Under the pieces are notes generated by a model that worked only from the letters and a program-made list of their open reading frames with translations, searched no databases and was not told the origin of the DNA. DNA of 64,000 nucleotides from Cyclobacteriaceae bacterium (GTDB taxonomy: Bacteria > Bacteroidota > Bacteroidia > Cytophagales > Cyclobacteriaceae). Below, piece after piece: positions 9,002 through 18,069 of the stretch. Each line of letters begins with the position of its first letter. Within the stretch, counting starts at the first letter, position 1. The position numbers and the translations under genes were made by a program. The stretch is from positions 248,001 to 312,000 of the forward strand of contig JAHBUD010000001.1 in assembly GCA_019638255.1 (NCBI GenBank), written 5' to 3'.

Positions 9002-9370
9002 ATGAAATCCGTAGAAGAAAAACGTGTATACATGCTTCTTAAGTCTGTGATTTTTCATTATCACGGATTGGATGAAGAAGAAAAGAACGACCTGGATAAA
9101 ACGGCCGATTCGCTGGATGCTCACGAAGAATACAAATGGGCTCAGGAATTTATCGCCCAGGATTACCTTACATCATTTGAACGCGCACGCGATTTTCTGA
9201 ACGACATTATTGCAGATTACCCGAAAGAAAAGCGAATTGAGTTGATCAATATGGTGTGGCAAGCCAATAACCTTAAAGGTTATGTTACCGAAATGGAGGC
9301 CACCGCCATGCTTAAGCTCGCTAAAGACTGGAATGTTCAGAAAGAACTAATCGAGTTAGTGCTGAAATAA
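9002..9370 (+). CDS. small all-helical protein, TerB-like
   Basis: 122 residues from the ATG at 9002 (a TTG two codons upstream is less likely). It is rich in charged residues with regular helical spacing (LDEEEKNDLDKTADSL, YPKEKRIELINMVWQANN, TEMEATAMLKLAKDW) and has no signal or membrane segment. The order of helices and the acidic loop near VTEMEA resemble TerB-like proteins, but the resemblance is weak. It lies 20 bases after the cyclase gene, so it is probably the last gene of the hemW transcript. Function unknown. A second TerB-like protein lies at 21516-21893. Confidence 0.65.
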   Translation: MKSVEEKRVYMLLKSVIFHYHGLDEEEKNDLDKTADSLDAHEEYKWAQEFIAQDYLTSFERARDFLNDIIADYPKEKRIELINMVWQANNLKGYVTEMEATAMLKLAKDWNVQKELIELVLK

Positions 9371-9426
9371 TCCAACATGTTCCAAGGCTTCCCTATCGTT
9401 TTTATGCTTTAGCACTAAGTTGAGTT

Positions 9427-10152
9427 CTACAAACTCATCATGTCCTTGAACTTGGCTGCCTGCCTGCGGCTTACTTCAACTTTGTCTCCGCCCCGTAACT
9501 TCACCATCAGGCCACCATTGAACCATGGCTCAATACCTTCCACCCAGCTTAAGTTCACAATATGTTTACGGCTGGCCCTGAAAAAAGCACGTTCATCCAG
9601 CTTCTCATCCAACGCATTTAATGATTTGTGGATCATCGGCCGGTTGCTGTCGAAGTAAACCTTGATGTAGTTGCCATCCGACTCGAACAAGCGGATGTTT
9701 GACAGGCTTACGAACCAACAACGCTCTCCATCCTTAACAAATACCTGGTCGTTCAGACCAAGTTTCTTGTCACCCTCTGTTCGGGTGGCCACATTCCTGA
9801 CCCGCTCTTTTTCTGCAACCTTGGCCATTGTTTCAGCTAATCGTTCTGGTTGAATGGGCTTCAACAAGTAATCAAGTGCGCTCACCTCAAAAGCTTTCAG
9901 GGCAAACTCATCGTATGCTGTTGTGAATACCACCAGCGGTACAGCATCCAAGTCTTCCAGCAATTGAAAGCCGGTTTTTCCTGGCATTTGAATGTCAAGA
10001 AAAAGCAAGTCAGGATTTAATTCGTTGATCATATTCAATGCTTCGTCAGCATTGGCTGCCTCGCCTACTACCTCAATGGAGGGATGATCTTCTAACAACT
10101 TCAACAATTCTTTGCGCGCCAGGCGTTCATCGTCTACTATTAATGCTCTCAT
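9427..10152 (-). CDS. LytTR-family response regulator
   Basis: 241 residues. The receiver domain (1-120) has the acidic pair DD at 7-8, phosphoacceptor Asp53 (LLFLDIQMP) and Lys98 (LLKPI). The C-terminal LytTR DNA-binding domain (about 140-241) includes FVSLSNIRLFESDGNYIKVY and FFRASRKHIVNLSWVEGIEP. Such regulators act with LytS-type kinases. Its ATG overlaps the stop of the kinase gene upstream by 4 bases, so the pair forms one operon. Targets are not visible in the window. Confidence 0.95.
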   Translation of the reverse strand: MRALIVDDERLARKELLKLLEDHPSIEVVGEAANADEALNMINELNPDLLFLDIQMPGKTGFQLLEDLDAVPLVVFTTAYDEFALKAFEVSALDYLLKPIQPERLAETMAKVAEKERVRNVATRTEGDKKLGLNDQVFVKDGERCWFVSLSNIRLFESDGNYIKVYFDSNRPMIHKSLNALDEKLDERAFFRASRKHIVNLSWVEGIEPWFNGGLMVKLRGGDKVEVSRRQAAKFKDMMSL

Positions 10153-11201
10153 GCTGTATGCGGATTTTGCGGTATAATTATCTCTGTGAGTACAAAACTA
10201 TCATTTTCGTTAACCATTCTAAAAGATGCCTCATTGCCATATAAAAGTTTCAATCGTTGCACGGTATTGGCAATACCCAAGCCACTCCTTCCTTTTCTGA
10301 CATTATTCACGAGTTGGCCACTGTTTCTGATCTGAATTTTTAATCGATTATTCTCCACCATGGTGCGAAGTTGTATAACCCCGCCCTGGGTTAACTTTGA
10401 AATGCCGTGCTTAACGCCATTTTCCACAAGGGTTTGAATCATTAAGGGAGGCACCCGAAAGCCTGCTGATTGCGGATGGATGTTAAAGTCTGTTTTCAGG
10501 CGTTCCTCAAACCGCACACTTTCCAAACTCAAATAGTCTTTAACAACTTTAAGTTCATCATCAAACTTGGTAAGTCCCTTCTTTTCATACGCCAGGGAGT
10601 TGCGCAAAATATTCGACAACTGGTTTATCGCCTGCTTCGATTTTTTTGGGTTTTCATCTACCAATGCCCGTATGCTGTTTAGTGCATTAAAAATAAAATG
10701 CGGGTTCAATTGAGACTTCAGATTATTCAATTCAATCTCAACCATTGAAGCTTCATACTTCAACGACTTGTTATACTGCTCAATAAAGTGATACGTGAAA
10801 TAAAATACCGACCACAGAAAAAAGAAGATCATGTAGACGACAGATAATCCCAGCACCTGATCGAAACTAAATGCATTCTCCATCACTGCGGTGCGCCCGG
10901 TAATAAACCCCAGCGGAACCCGGAAGAAATAAGCAACCACGGCCAAAACTCCTGAAGCCAGCAGCACCCGCGGAATCAGGTTTGGGATTCCGAGCCTGAT
11001 CCACTTATACTTTTTAATATATAACCGGAATATATGTGTGATAAATAAAAACAACGAAGCTTCTGCAATAAAGAAGAATGTTCTTGGCCAGGTAAAGCCT
11101 TGTCCGGTAGCGATAATGCTAATCAGTATTTGGAGAACGGCATAAGCCGACCATCCACTGATCTGTAAAATCCAATAAAGCCTCTTCTTATTGTCAACCA
11201 T
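10149..11201 (-). CDS. LytS-type sensor histidine kinase
   Basis: 350 residues from the ATG at 11201. A longer reading would begin at a TTG at 11222, but that lies against a good -7 promoter element. Four or so membrane helices fill residues 1-150 (GWSAYAVLQILISIIAT, FFFIAEASLFLFITHIF, VLLASGVLAVVAYFF, SVVYMIFFFLWSVFYFTY). The cytoplasmic part holds the His_kinase motif LNPHFIFNALNSIRALVDE, with the phosphorylated His, and an HATPase domain (MIQTLVENGVKHGI, GLGIANTVQRL). It pairs with the LytTR regulator through a 4-base overlap. The signal sensed is unknown. Confidence 0.94.
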   Translation of the reverse strand: MVDNKKRLYWILQISGWSAYAVLQILISIIATGQGFTWPRTFFFIAEASLFLFITHIFRLYIKKYKWIRLGIPNLIPRVLLASGVLAVVAYFFRVPLGFITGRTAVMENAFSFDQVLGLSVVYMIFFFLWSVFYFTYHFIEQYNKSLKYEASMVEIELNNLKSQLNPHFIFNALNSIRALVDENPKKSKQAINQLSNILRNSLAYEKKGLTKFDDELKVVKDYLSLESVRFEERLKTDFNIHPQSAGFRVPPLMIQTLVENGVKHGISKLTQGGVIQLRTMVENNRLKIQIRNSGQLVNNVRKGRSGLGIANTVQRLKLLYGNEASFRMVNENDSFVLTEIIIPQNPHTA

Positions 11202-11219
11202 ACAGGTTTTTTCGCACCG

Positions 11220-11227
11220 CAAAAGTA
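11220..11227 (-). promoter_or_regulatory. candidate -7 promoter element of the LytS/LytTR operon
   Basis: On the minus strand the sequence reads TACTTTTG, an exact TAnnTTTG, ending 18 bases before the ATG at 11201. It supports that start over the TTG at 11222, which would fall inside or against the promoter. No clear TTTG at -33. Confidence 0.45.
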
Positions 11228-11271
11228 CGGGTTCCTAACGGACTCATACCTAAACAATTACATGTGTGGAG

Positions 11272-11520
11272 TCAAAAGAATTTATAGCGGAGCACGTAGA
11301 AAAACAACAATGCGGTGGCGATAATCAACATCCAGGTGATGATGGTGAGTACTTTTTTGTACGCAGCCATTGCAGGCTCATTGATGAGCGCATTGAAAAT
11401 AAATGCGAACCCGGCACAGGCATACATGGAGAACTCCAGCATATCGTTGATATAAAACTGGTAGCAGCCCACTGCAATAAAAATTGATCCGAACAGGTAT
11501 TGACGTGTTTGTGAATTCAT
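11272..11520 (-). CDS. small membrane protein downstream of uvrA
   Basis: 82 residues from the ATG at 11520, preceded by an A/G-rich stretch (GAAAGAAAAAGA) that may aid initiation. Three hydrophobic segments are seen (YLFGSIFIAVGCYQFYI, FSMYACAGFAFIFNALI, VLTIITWMLIIATALLFFYV) with a basic end YKFF. No family recognised. It starts 29 bases after the uvrA stop on the same strand and could be co-transcribed; nothing suggests a repair role. Confidence 0.7.
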   Translation of the reverse strand: MNSQTRQYLFGSIFIAVGCYQFYINDMLEFSMYACAGFAFIFNALINEPAMAAYKKVLTIITWMLIIATALLFFYVLRYKFF

Positions 11521-11549
11521 TCTTTTTCTTTCAATCTGAAGCAATAACG

Positions 11550-14399
11550 TTAATTCAACTCCGCCTTCAAAAAACTTCCGGTATAGCCGGCAGGATTATT
11601 GGCCACTTCTTCCGGTGTACCGTACGCGATAATGCGCCCGCCCGACTCTCCTCCCTCCGGGCCCAGGTCAATAACATAATCAGCCGACTTAATCACATCC
11701 ATGTTATGCTCAATCACCAACACAGTGTTCCCTCTATCGACCAGTTTTTGTAGCACGTCCAGTAAATGAGCGATGTCCTGAAAATGAAGCCCGGTGGTGG
11801 GCTCATCTAAAATGTAGAATGTTTTACCTGTATCGCGCTTCGATAATTCGGTGGCCAGCTTAACCCGTTGCGCTTCACCACCTGAAAGTGTGGTGGCGTG
11901 CTGGCCCAATGAAATATATCCAAGGCCAACATCGGCAAGCGTTTTTATCTTTCTCAGGATTTTGGGTTGATTCTCAAAGAAGGTAACGGTCTCCTCCACG
12001 GTCATGTCCAATACATCGGATATGGATTTGCCTTTGAACCTTACTTCGAGTGTTTCGCGATTGTAACGCCTGCCTTTACAGGTTTCGCAATGCACATACA
12101 CATCCGGTAAAAATTCCATTTCAATCAGGCGCAAGCCGGCACCTTCGCAGGTTTCACAGCGTCCGCCTTTTACGTTGAATGAAAATCTTCCCGGTTTGTA
12201 ACCTCTGATTTTTGCTTCAGGTAATTGAGCAAATAAATCGCGGATATCGGTAAACACACCGGTATAGGTAGCCGGATTTGAGCGTGGTGTACGGCCGATG
12301 GGTGACTGATCGACCTCAATAACTTTATCAAGATGTTCAAGGCCTTCAACCTTTTGAAAAGCAAGTGGATCTTTCCGTGAATTGAAAAAATGCTTATTCA
12401 AGATAGGATAAAGTGTTTCATGAATAAGCGTAGATTTTCCGCTACCGGAAACTCCAGTAATGCAGGTTAGCGTTCCCAACAAAATATTAAGGTCTACTGC
12501 CTTCAGGTTATTACCCGATGCACCGATGAGCGATAATTTATTTCCAGTTCCCTTCCTTCGCGCTTTTGAATAAGCAATTGAAAGTTCACCACTTAAATAC
12601 CGGGCGGTTGTGCTTTTGCCGGTAAGAAAAGTCTGGGGATCACCTTGTGCAACCACCTGACCGCCATGCCTGCCTGCACCGGGACCGATATCGATGATAT
12701 AATCCGACTCCAGCATCATTTCCTTGTCGTGCTCAACAACAATTACAGAGTTGCCAAGATCGCGCAAATCTTTGAGCGCTTTAATCAACTTAACATTGTC
12801 GCGGGCATGCAATCCAATGCTGGGTTCGTCAAGGATATACAACACCCCCACGAGTTGCGTGCCGATTTGTGTGGCCAACCGTATGCGTTGCGCTTCACCG
12901 CCACTCAATGTGCGTAAGGGTCTGTCGAGGTTTAAGTAGTCGAGGCCAACATCCAGCAAAAACCCAATGCGCTTTCGAATTTCTTTCAACACTTCAGTCG
13001 CAATGATTCGTTGTTTATCGTTCAGCCTGTCTTCAAGGCTCTTGAACCAATTGCTGAGTTTAGTTATATCCAGTGCAGCCAGTGCTGCGATATTTTTTCC
13101 ATCGACTAAAAAGTGAAGCGATTCTTTTTTTAATCTGGCTCCATTGCATTCCGGGCAGGTTTTAACAATCATAAAATCTTCAACCCAACGTTTAATCGCT
13201 TCGGAACCTTCATCGCGTTGCTTTTCCAGAAAATTTATTATGCCTTCAAAGCGCGTGTTCCACTCCGTTCCCGGATACTTTACCGAAGCCACCGCCACCG
13301 GAACATCATCACCATAAAGCAAAACCCTCAAAATATCTTTGGGTATATCCTTAATCGGTGTGCTGAGCGTGAGTTTGTATCGCTTCAGTATAGCTTCAAT
13401 TTTTTTGAATATCCATATATCGCGATACTCGCCCAAGGGTAATATGCCGCCCCGGCTGATCGAAAGTTTTTTATCCGGTATAACCGATTCTTCCGTGATC
13501 TCCTCCACCTGTCCAAGTCCGTTACATGCCGGGCATGCACCGTATGGCGAGTTGAACGAAAATGTGTTGGGAGCAGGCTCATCGTAGGATAGACCGGTTT
13601 TAGGATCCATCAGGAATTTCGAAAAGTGATGAACGTTTTGGTATTCATCCAACGCCATCATTACGCCTTTCCCTTCTTTCAGCGAACGGTTTATGGACTG
13701 GCCCATGCGTGCGCGATCTTTCGAGTCAACCACAATCCTGTCGATGACCACTTCGATGTCGTGTATCTTGTATCGGTCAACCTGCATTTTGGCGGTAATG
13801 TCCAGCACATCACCGTCCACACGCACTTTGGTAAAACCTTGCTTGCGGATTTGTTGGAACAATTCACGGTAATGTCCCTTCCTTCCTTTTACAACCGGTG
13901 CCAATAAAATCAGTTTCTTGCCCTTGAAGTTCTGCAGCATGGCATCCAAAATCTGCTCCTCCGATTGGCGGATCATTTTTTCTCCGCTCAGGTAAGAATA
14001 CGCTTCGGCCGTTCGTGCAAAGAGCAACCGCATAAAGTCGTATATCTCTGTAACCGTGCCCACGGTTGATCGCGGGTTGCGCGAAGTGGTTTTTTGTTCG
14101 ATGGAAATAACCGGGCTCAGGCCGTTGATCTTATCTACATCGGGCCGCTCCAGGTTGCCCAGGAAACTTCGGGCATAGGCGGAAAAACTTTCCATGTACC
14201 TGCGCTGCCCTTCAGCATAAATGGTGTCGAAAGCCAGGGAAGACTTTCCGCTTCCGCTGATGCCGGTGATTACCACCATTTTGTTGCGCGGAAAGGATAA
14301 ACTGATGTTCTTGAGGTTGTGCTCGCGTGCACCAACTATTTCGATGAACTCGTAACCCGTTGAATCTTTTAACTTTTTCTCCGCTGATGCCCGCGCCAT
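11550..14399 (-). CDS. uvrA: UvrA excinuclease ABC subunit A
   Basis: 949 residues, the usual UvrA length. It has two ABC modules: first Walker A ITGISGSGKSSLAFDT, second ITGVSGSGKSTLIHET, with signatures LSGGEAQRIRLATQIG and LSGGEAQRVKLATELS. Zinc-finger cysteine pairs are present at CPACNGLGQ, CPECNGARL and CETCEGAGLRL with CETCKGRRY. UvrA finds helix-distorting DNA damage and loads UvrB in nucleotide excision repair. No other uvr genes are in the window, which is normal. I see no SOS-box-like operator; Bacteroidota SOS sites are poorly defined. Confidence 0.98.
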   Translation of the reverse strand: MARASAEKKLKDSTGYEFIEIVGAREHNLKNISLSFPRNKMVVITGISGSGKSSLAFDTIYAEGQRRYMESFSAYARSFLGNLERPDVDKINGLSPVISIEQKTTSRNPRSTVGTVTEIYDFMRLLFARTAEAYSYLSGEKMIRQSEEQILDAMLQNFKGKKLILLAPVVKGRKGHYRELFQQIRKQGFTKVRVDGDVLDITAKMQVDRYKIHDIEVVIDRIVVDSKDRARMGQSINRSLKEGKGVMMALDEYQNVHHFSKFLMDPKTGLSYDEPAPNTFSFNSPYGACPACNGLGQVEEITEESVIPDKKLSISRGGILPLGEYRDIWIFKKIEAILKRYKLTLSTPIKDIPKDILRVLLYGDDVPVAVASVKYPGTEWNTRFEGIINFLEKQRDEGSEAIKRWVEDFMIVKTCPECNGARLKKESLHFLVDGKNIAALAALDITKLSNWFKSLEDRLNDKQRIIATEVLKEIRKRIGFLLDVGLDYLNLDRPLRTLSGGEAQRIRLATQIGTQLVGVLYILDEPSIGLHARDNVKLIKALKDLRDLGNSVIVVEHDKEMMLESDYIIDIGPGAGRHGGQVVAQGDPQTFLTGKSTTARYLSGELSIAYSKARRKGTGNKLSLIGASGNNLKAVDLNILLGTLTCITGVSGSGKSTLIHETLYPILNKHFFNSRKDPLAFQKVEGLEHLDKVIEVDQSPIGRTPRSNPATYTGVFTDIRDLFAQLPEAKIRGYKPGRFSFNVKGGRCETCEGAGLRLIEMEFLPDVYVHCETCKGRRYNRETLEVRFKGKSISDVLDMTVEETVTFFENQPKILRKIKTLADVGLGYISLGQHATTLSGGEAQRVKLATELSKRDTGKTFYILDEPTTGLHFQDIAHLLDVLQKLVDRGNTVLVIEHNMDVIKSADYVIDLGPEGGESGGRIIAYGTPEEVANNPAGYTGSFLKAELN

Positions 14400-14478
14400 G
14401 AATTTTTTATGAAGGATACAAAAATGAGGTAAGGATTGTTACCGGACAACAGAAAAATAGAAGAACAGTTTTAACGGT

Positions 14479-15018
14479 TTAGAAACCTATTTCAATCCCC
14501 AGCAAAGGCGATGAGAATTTCCCCACTTCGCTGGTCAACGGAGTATACGTTCCGGCTTTTAAGGTATATCCCTCAGTGGCTTTGGTCTCCGGATCCACCA
14601 TCCAGTATTCTTTCACACCAAATCGCTCATACAATGCCTTCTTCTTTACACGATCGTGATCTTTATTACCCAGCGAAAGGATTTCTACAATCATGTCAGG
14701 TACTCCATGTATATGGCCCTTCAGATTAACAATTGACTTGTTTTTGCTTAGAACAATGACAATGTCAGGTTGAACTGCATTCCTTTCTTCATCCAGGTAT
14801 ACATCAATAGGTGCTACAAAAATTTCTCCCCGCTCCAGGTCCTCAATTTGCTCAGCAAACTTTCGATAAATTCTTTGCAAAACCTTTTGGTGGATGGCTA
14901 GAGGTGAAGGGGACATAATTAGTTGATTTTCTATTAACTCAGCCAATGTGCCTTCAGGCAAACTCTTATAAACTTCCATCATCGTTCTTGGCGGACTATC
15001 AATCAGCGGCTTCATCAT
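14479..15018 (-). CDS. Uma2 family (DUF820) PD-(D/E)XK nuclease-like protein
   Basis: 179 residues. The Uma2 pattern is clear: ELIENQLIMSPSPLAIHQKV at the start, then the nuclease-like core with VQPDIVIVLS (Asp), GVPDMIVEILS (Glu) and KKALYERFGVKEYWMVDP (Lys/Tyr). The family is widespread and often in many copies. Nuclease activity is predicted from fold but the cellular role is undefined. It stands alone between uvrA and an aldo/keto reductase, both on the same strand, with gaps of 80 and 32 bases. Confidence 0.85.
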   Translation of the reverse strand: MMKPLIDSPPRTMMEVYKSLPEGTLAELIENQLIMSPSPLAIHQKVLQRIYRKFAEQIEDLERGEIFVAPIDVYLDEERNAVQPDIVIVLSKNKSIVNLKGHIHGVPDMIVEILSLGNKDHDRVKKKALYERFGVKEYWMVDPETKATEGYTLKAGTYTPLTSEVGKFSSPLLGIEIGF

Positions 15019-15049
15019 ACCAAAGATACAATTTATATACGGAAAGCGT

Positions 15050-15943
15050 TCAGGCTACATCGTGGCCGGTAACGGCTTTCAATAATTCAAACCAATCCTG
15101 ACGGGTTAATTTCACTTCCAATGATTTTGCGCCTTCCGCTATTCGCTCAGGATTGGTAGTACCCAGGATTGGAAAAACACCGGATGGATGATACAACAGC
15201 CACGCCAGTAACAACTGACTAACGCTGCATTGGTGTTGGTGCGCCAGTGCTTCCAGTTTACCGCTGTCGGCTTCACCTCCACCCTTTGATGAAAAGAATT
15301 TGCCTCCGCCCAATGGTGACCAGGCCATAGGCGAAACATGATGCTTCATTAAGGTATCAACCGTGCCATCAAACAACACCTGATGCCGGAATAACGAAAG
15401 CTCAACCTGGTTGGTTACCAACGGATCGCTTACATAGGCTTGCAGCATTTCAAATTGTGCCGGAGTAAAATTGGAAACACCAAAATGCAACACTTTGCCG
15501 GATTGCTTTAGATTGCTGAAAGCTTCTGCGACCGCTTCAGGATTCATGAGTGGATCAGGACGATGGATGAGTAGCAAATCGAGGTAATCGGTTTTTACAT
15601 TTTGTAACGACTGCTCTACCGAAGAAAGAATATGCTCTTTTGAAGTATCATAATGTTTTATCCGATGGGCTGGCTTCTTATCAGAAAGAAGCATGATGAC
15701 GCACTTGGTTACCAACTGCATTTTACTGCGCAACGAAGGTTGAGTGCCGATGACTTTCCCGAATAACGCTTCGCAGGAATAATTTCCATAAATATCTGCA
15801 TGATCAAATGTGGTGATGCCACACGCGACAGACTCTTTGATCAATCGTTCAGTCTGATCGGTTGACAATGAATTCCAGCGCCAAACACCCGTAATAATTC
15901 TGGAGAACTCCGGGCCAGCAGGATGTAGTCTTTTTCTTTCCAT
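15050..15943 (-). CDS. aldo/keto reductase
   Basis: 297 residues from the ATG at 15943. Classical AKR marks are present: FDHADIYGNYSCEALFGKVI (catalytic Asp and Tyr), LVTKCVI (Lys), DYLDLLLIHRPDPLM (His), KVLHFGVSNFTPAQFEML, VTNQVELSL, and the cofactor loop PILGTTNPERI. It most resembles the YdhF-type oxidoreductases, which use NADPH on small carbonyls; the true substrate is unknown. It diverges from gdhA, leaving about 100 bases for both promoters. Confidence 0.9.
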   Translation of the reverse strand: MERKRLHPAGPEFSRIITGVWRWNSLSTDQTERLIKESVACGITTFDHADIYGNYSCEALFGKVIGTQPSLRSKMQLVTKCVIMLLSDKKPAHRIKHYDTSKEHILSSVEQSLQNVKTDYLDLLLIHRPDPLMNPEAVAEAFSNLKQSGKVLHFGVSNFTPAQFEMLQAYVSDPLVTNQVELSLFRHQVLFDGTVDTLMKHHVSPMAWSPLGGGKFFSSKGGGEADSGKLEALAHQHQCSVSQLLLAWLLYHPSGVFPILGTTNPERIAEGAKSLEVKLTRQDWFELLKAVTGHDVA

Positions 15944-16002
15944 GTTTAGATTAAATAAGATTAAGCACAATAAAGCTGCTTTTCAATTTCCACTTTAAAA
16001 CG

Positions 16003-16032
16003 TTTGCATTACTCATACTTCTGCTAAATTGG
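16003..16032 (+). promoter_or_regulatory. candidate promoter of gdhA
   Basis: TTTG at 16003-16006 and TAAATTGG at 16025-16032 are 18 bases apart, which fits the Bacteroidota -33/-7 pair with one mismatch in the -7 box (TAnnTTTG). The gdhA ATG follows 14 bases later. Confidence 0.45.
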
Positions 16033-16045
16033 CTAAAAAATTGCC

Positions 16046-17398
16046 ATGCAGAACGACATTCTTGACCTGGTTCAACAACGAAATCCCAACGAACCCGAAT
16101 TCATACAGGCCGCCAAAGAAGTAATAGACTCCATTTGGCCGGTAATCGAAAAACATAAAGAGTTTCAAACCTTAAAAATACTGGAACGCATTCTGGAACC
16201 CGAGCGGATGATTTCCTTTCGGGTAACGTGGCTGGACGACAAAGGTGAAGTTCAGGTTAACCGCGGTTACCGGGTGCAGATGAACAGTGCCATCGGACCA
16301 TACAAAGGTGGTCTTCGGTTTCACCCTTCGGTTACACCCAGCGTTCTGAAGTTTCTCGCCTTTGAGCAGATTTTCAAGAATGCACTTACCGGTATCCCTA
16401 TGGGTGGCGGTAAAGGTGGTTCCAACTTCGATCCCAAAGGAAAATCTGAAAATGAAATCATGAAGTTCTGCCAGGCTTTTATGAGTGAGCTTTCCCGGCA
16501 CATCAGCCATCGGTTAGACGTACCGGCCGGTGACATTGGTGTTGGCGGCCGCGAGATAGGCTACATGTTTGGCGCCTACAAAAAAATCAAGAATGAATTT
16601 ACCGGAGTGTTTACCGGTAAAGGCATTGGCTGGGGCGGCAGTTTGATCCGCACAGAAGCTACAGGCTACGGACTAATTTACTTTGCTGAAAACATGTTGC
16701 ATACAAAGGGTGATTCAATTAAAGGAAAAACTTGTTTGGTTTCCGGATCGGGCAACGTGGCCCAATATGCCATTGAAAAAATCAATAAGATGGGCGGCAA
16801 AGTTATTACCGCTTCCGATTCTAATGGGTTCATCATTGACGAAGCCGGCATCACCAAAGACAAACTTGAATTTTTGAAAGATCTAAAAAACAATAAAAGA
16901 GGTCGCATTAAAGAGTATAGCGATAAATATAAGAGTGCGGTGTACCATGAGCTTGACACAAATGCAGATCATAACCCGTTGTGGAACATTAAAGCCGATT
17001 GTGCTTTTCCTTGCGCTACCCAAAATGAAATAAATGAAAACGATGCCAACAACCTGGTGAAAAATGGTGTGAAGCTGGTGGGCGAAGGCGCCAACATGCC
17101 GGTAACCATTGAGGGCATCAACGTGCTGATTGACAATGGCGTGATGTATTCTCCCGGAAAAGCATCGAATGCCGGGGGTGTGGCCACTTCTGGTTTGGAG
17201 ATGACACAAAACTTTATGGGCGCCAACTGGACACGCGAAGAGGTGGATGCCAAACTTCAGGCAATCATGAAAAACATTCACGATACATGTTTGGCCGCTG
17301 CGAATGAATACGGCAAGCCCGGCAACTACATGGTAGGCGCTAACATTGCAGGGTTTTTAAAGGTGGCTAATGCTATGAAAGCACAAGGGGTGATCTAA
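16046..17398 (+). CDS. gdhA: NADP-type glutamate dehydrogenase
   Basis: 450 residues, the usual length of the hexameric NADP-specific enzyme. The substrate site is clear: YKGGLRFHPSVTPSVLKFLA, PMGGGKGGSNFDPKG with the catalytic Lys, and DVPAGDIGVGGREIGYMFG. The nucleotide domain has VSGSGNVAQYAIEKI. C-terminal marks include SPGKASNAGGVATSGLEMTQ. It aminates 2-oxoglutarate with ammonia to give glutamate. It is monocistronic: the divergent neighbour is the aldo/keto reductase and the downstream gene remnant is on the opposite strand. Confidence 0.97.
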   Translation: MQNDILDLVQQRNPNEPEFIQAAKEVIDSIWPVIEKHKEFQTLKILERILEPERMISFRVTWLDDKGEVQVNRGYRVQMNSAIGPYKGGLRFHPSVTPSVLKFLAFEQIFKNALTGIPMGGGKGGSNFDPKGKSENEIMKFCQAFMSELSRHISHRLDVPAGDIGVGGREIGYMFGAYKKIKNEFTGVFTGKGIGWGGSLIRTEATGYGLIYFAENMLHTKGDSIKGKTCLVSGSGNVAQYAIEKINKMGGKVITASDSNGFIIDEAGITKDKLEFLKDLKNNKRGRIKEYSDKYKSAVYHELDTNADHNPLWNIKADCAFPCATQNEINENDANNLVKNGVKLVGEGANMPVTIEGINVLIDNGVMYSPGKASNAGGVATSGLEMTQNFMGANWTREEVDAKLQAIMKNIHDTCLAAANEYGKPGNYMVGANIAGFLKVANAMKAQGVI

Positions 17399-17471
17399 GC
17401 AAAACCAATTAATTCTCCTCTCGTTCATTTAGGTTTACAGCATGTGGCGCTGCAGTGCGATTAGATTAGTT

Positions 17472-18026
17472 CTATCTTCTAGTCTTTAGCGTACTTCCAG
17501 CTATATCTTCCCACCGATAATATTGAAATGTGCCATCATCCGACATTGCTACAAACAGGCCGCCAGGAAACCCGGGAATGGACCTGCTGGTAACATCACT
17601 TCCATCGCTCTCGGCAATGGCTAGTGATACTACAAATATCTCTCGATGTTCATGTGGACTATCCAGTAATCCTTCTCTTGGGAAAATACGAAACTTGCCA
17701 ACCTGCTGATCAGAGACTATAATGTATCCAGTGGAGTCGTTCAATTTATAAATTGAAATTCCTTCGATGTCTTCCGTGAAACCTGAGGTACCAAATAATG
17801 CCAGTTCAACATTACTGCTGTCGGGGTGAGCATATGATTTATGAATCCCATACTGTTCGTCTGAGTGATAAACAAACCCTGATTCATTGTCAACAGCTAT
17901 TGACTCAATTTCTTTTTTCCCACTATAATTACCGAATTTTCTTTTCAGAGTTCCCTTTACATTTCCTGATCCATCATCTTCTAAATTTTTTAGCCTTCGA
18001 GCACAGTTTTGACTTGCGCTAAGCAA
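17472..18026 (-). pseudogene. 5'-truncated beta-propeller phytase remnant
   Basis: About 185 residues open. From residue 15 on, the sequence reads as the C-terminal half of a beta-propeller 3-phytase: LEDDGSGNVKGTLKRKFG, KKEIESIAVDNESGFVYHSD, GFTEDIEGISIYKL and YIIVSDQQVGKFRIFPREG, each with the calcium-binding acidic loops of the family. Intact enzymes are about twice as long and exported; here the signal peptide and the first blades are missing. The frame opens after a stop at about 18043 and offers only a TTG start. Between it and the next gene (stop at 18070) there is no room for the lost part. I infer a deletion remnant, probably not functional. Confidence 0.75.
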
Positions 18027-18069
18027 GAATTCCCCGACTTAATTATCCGAATCAGTCGCAGGATGAAAT

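Noticed and set aside
16883..17281. 132-codon minus-strand frame inside gdhA
   Set aside because: Antisense shadow of a highly conserved gene.
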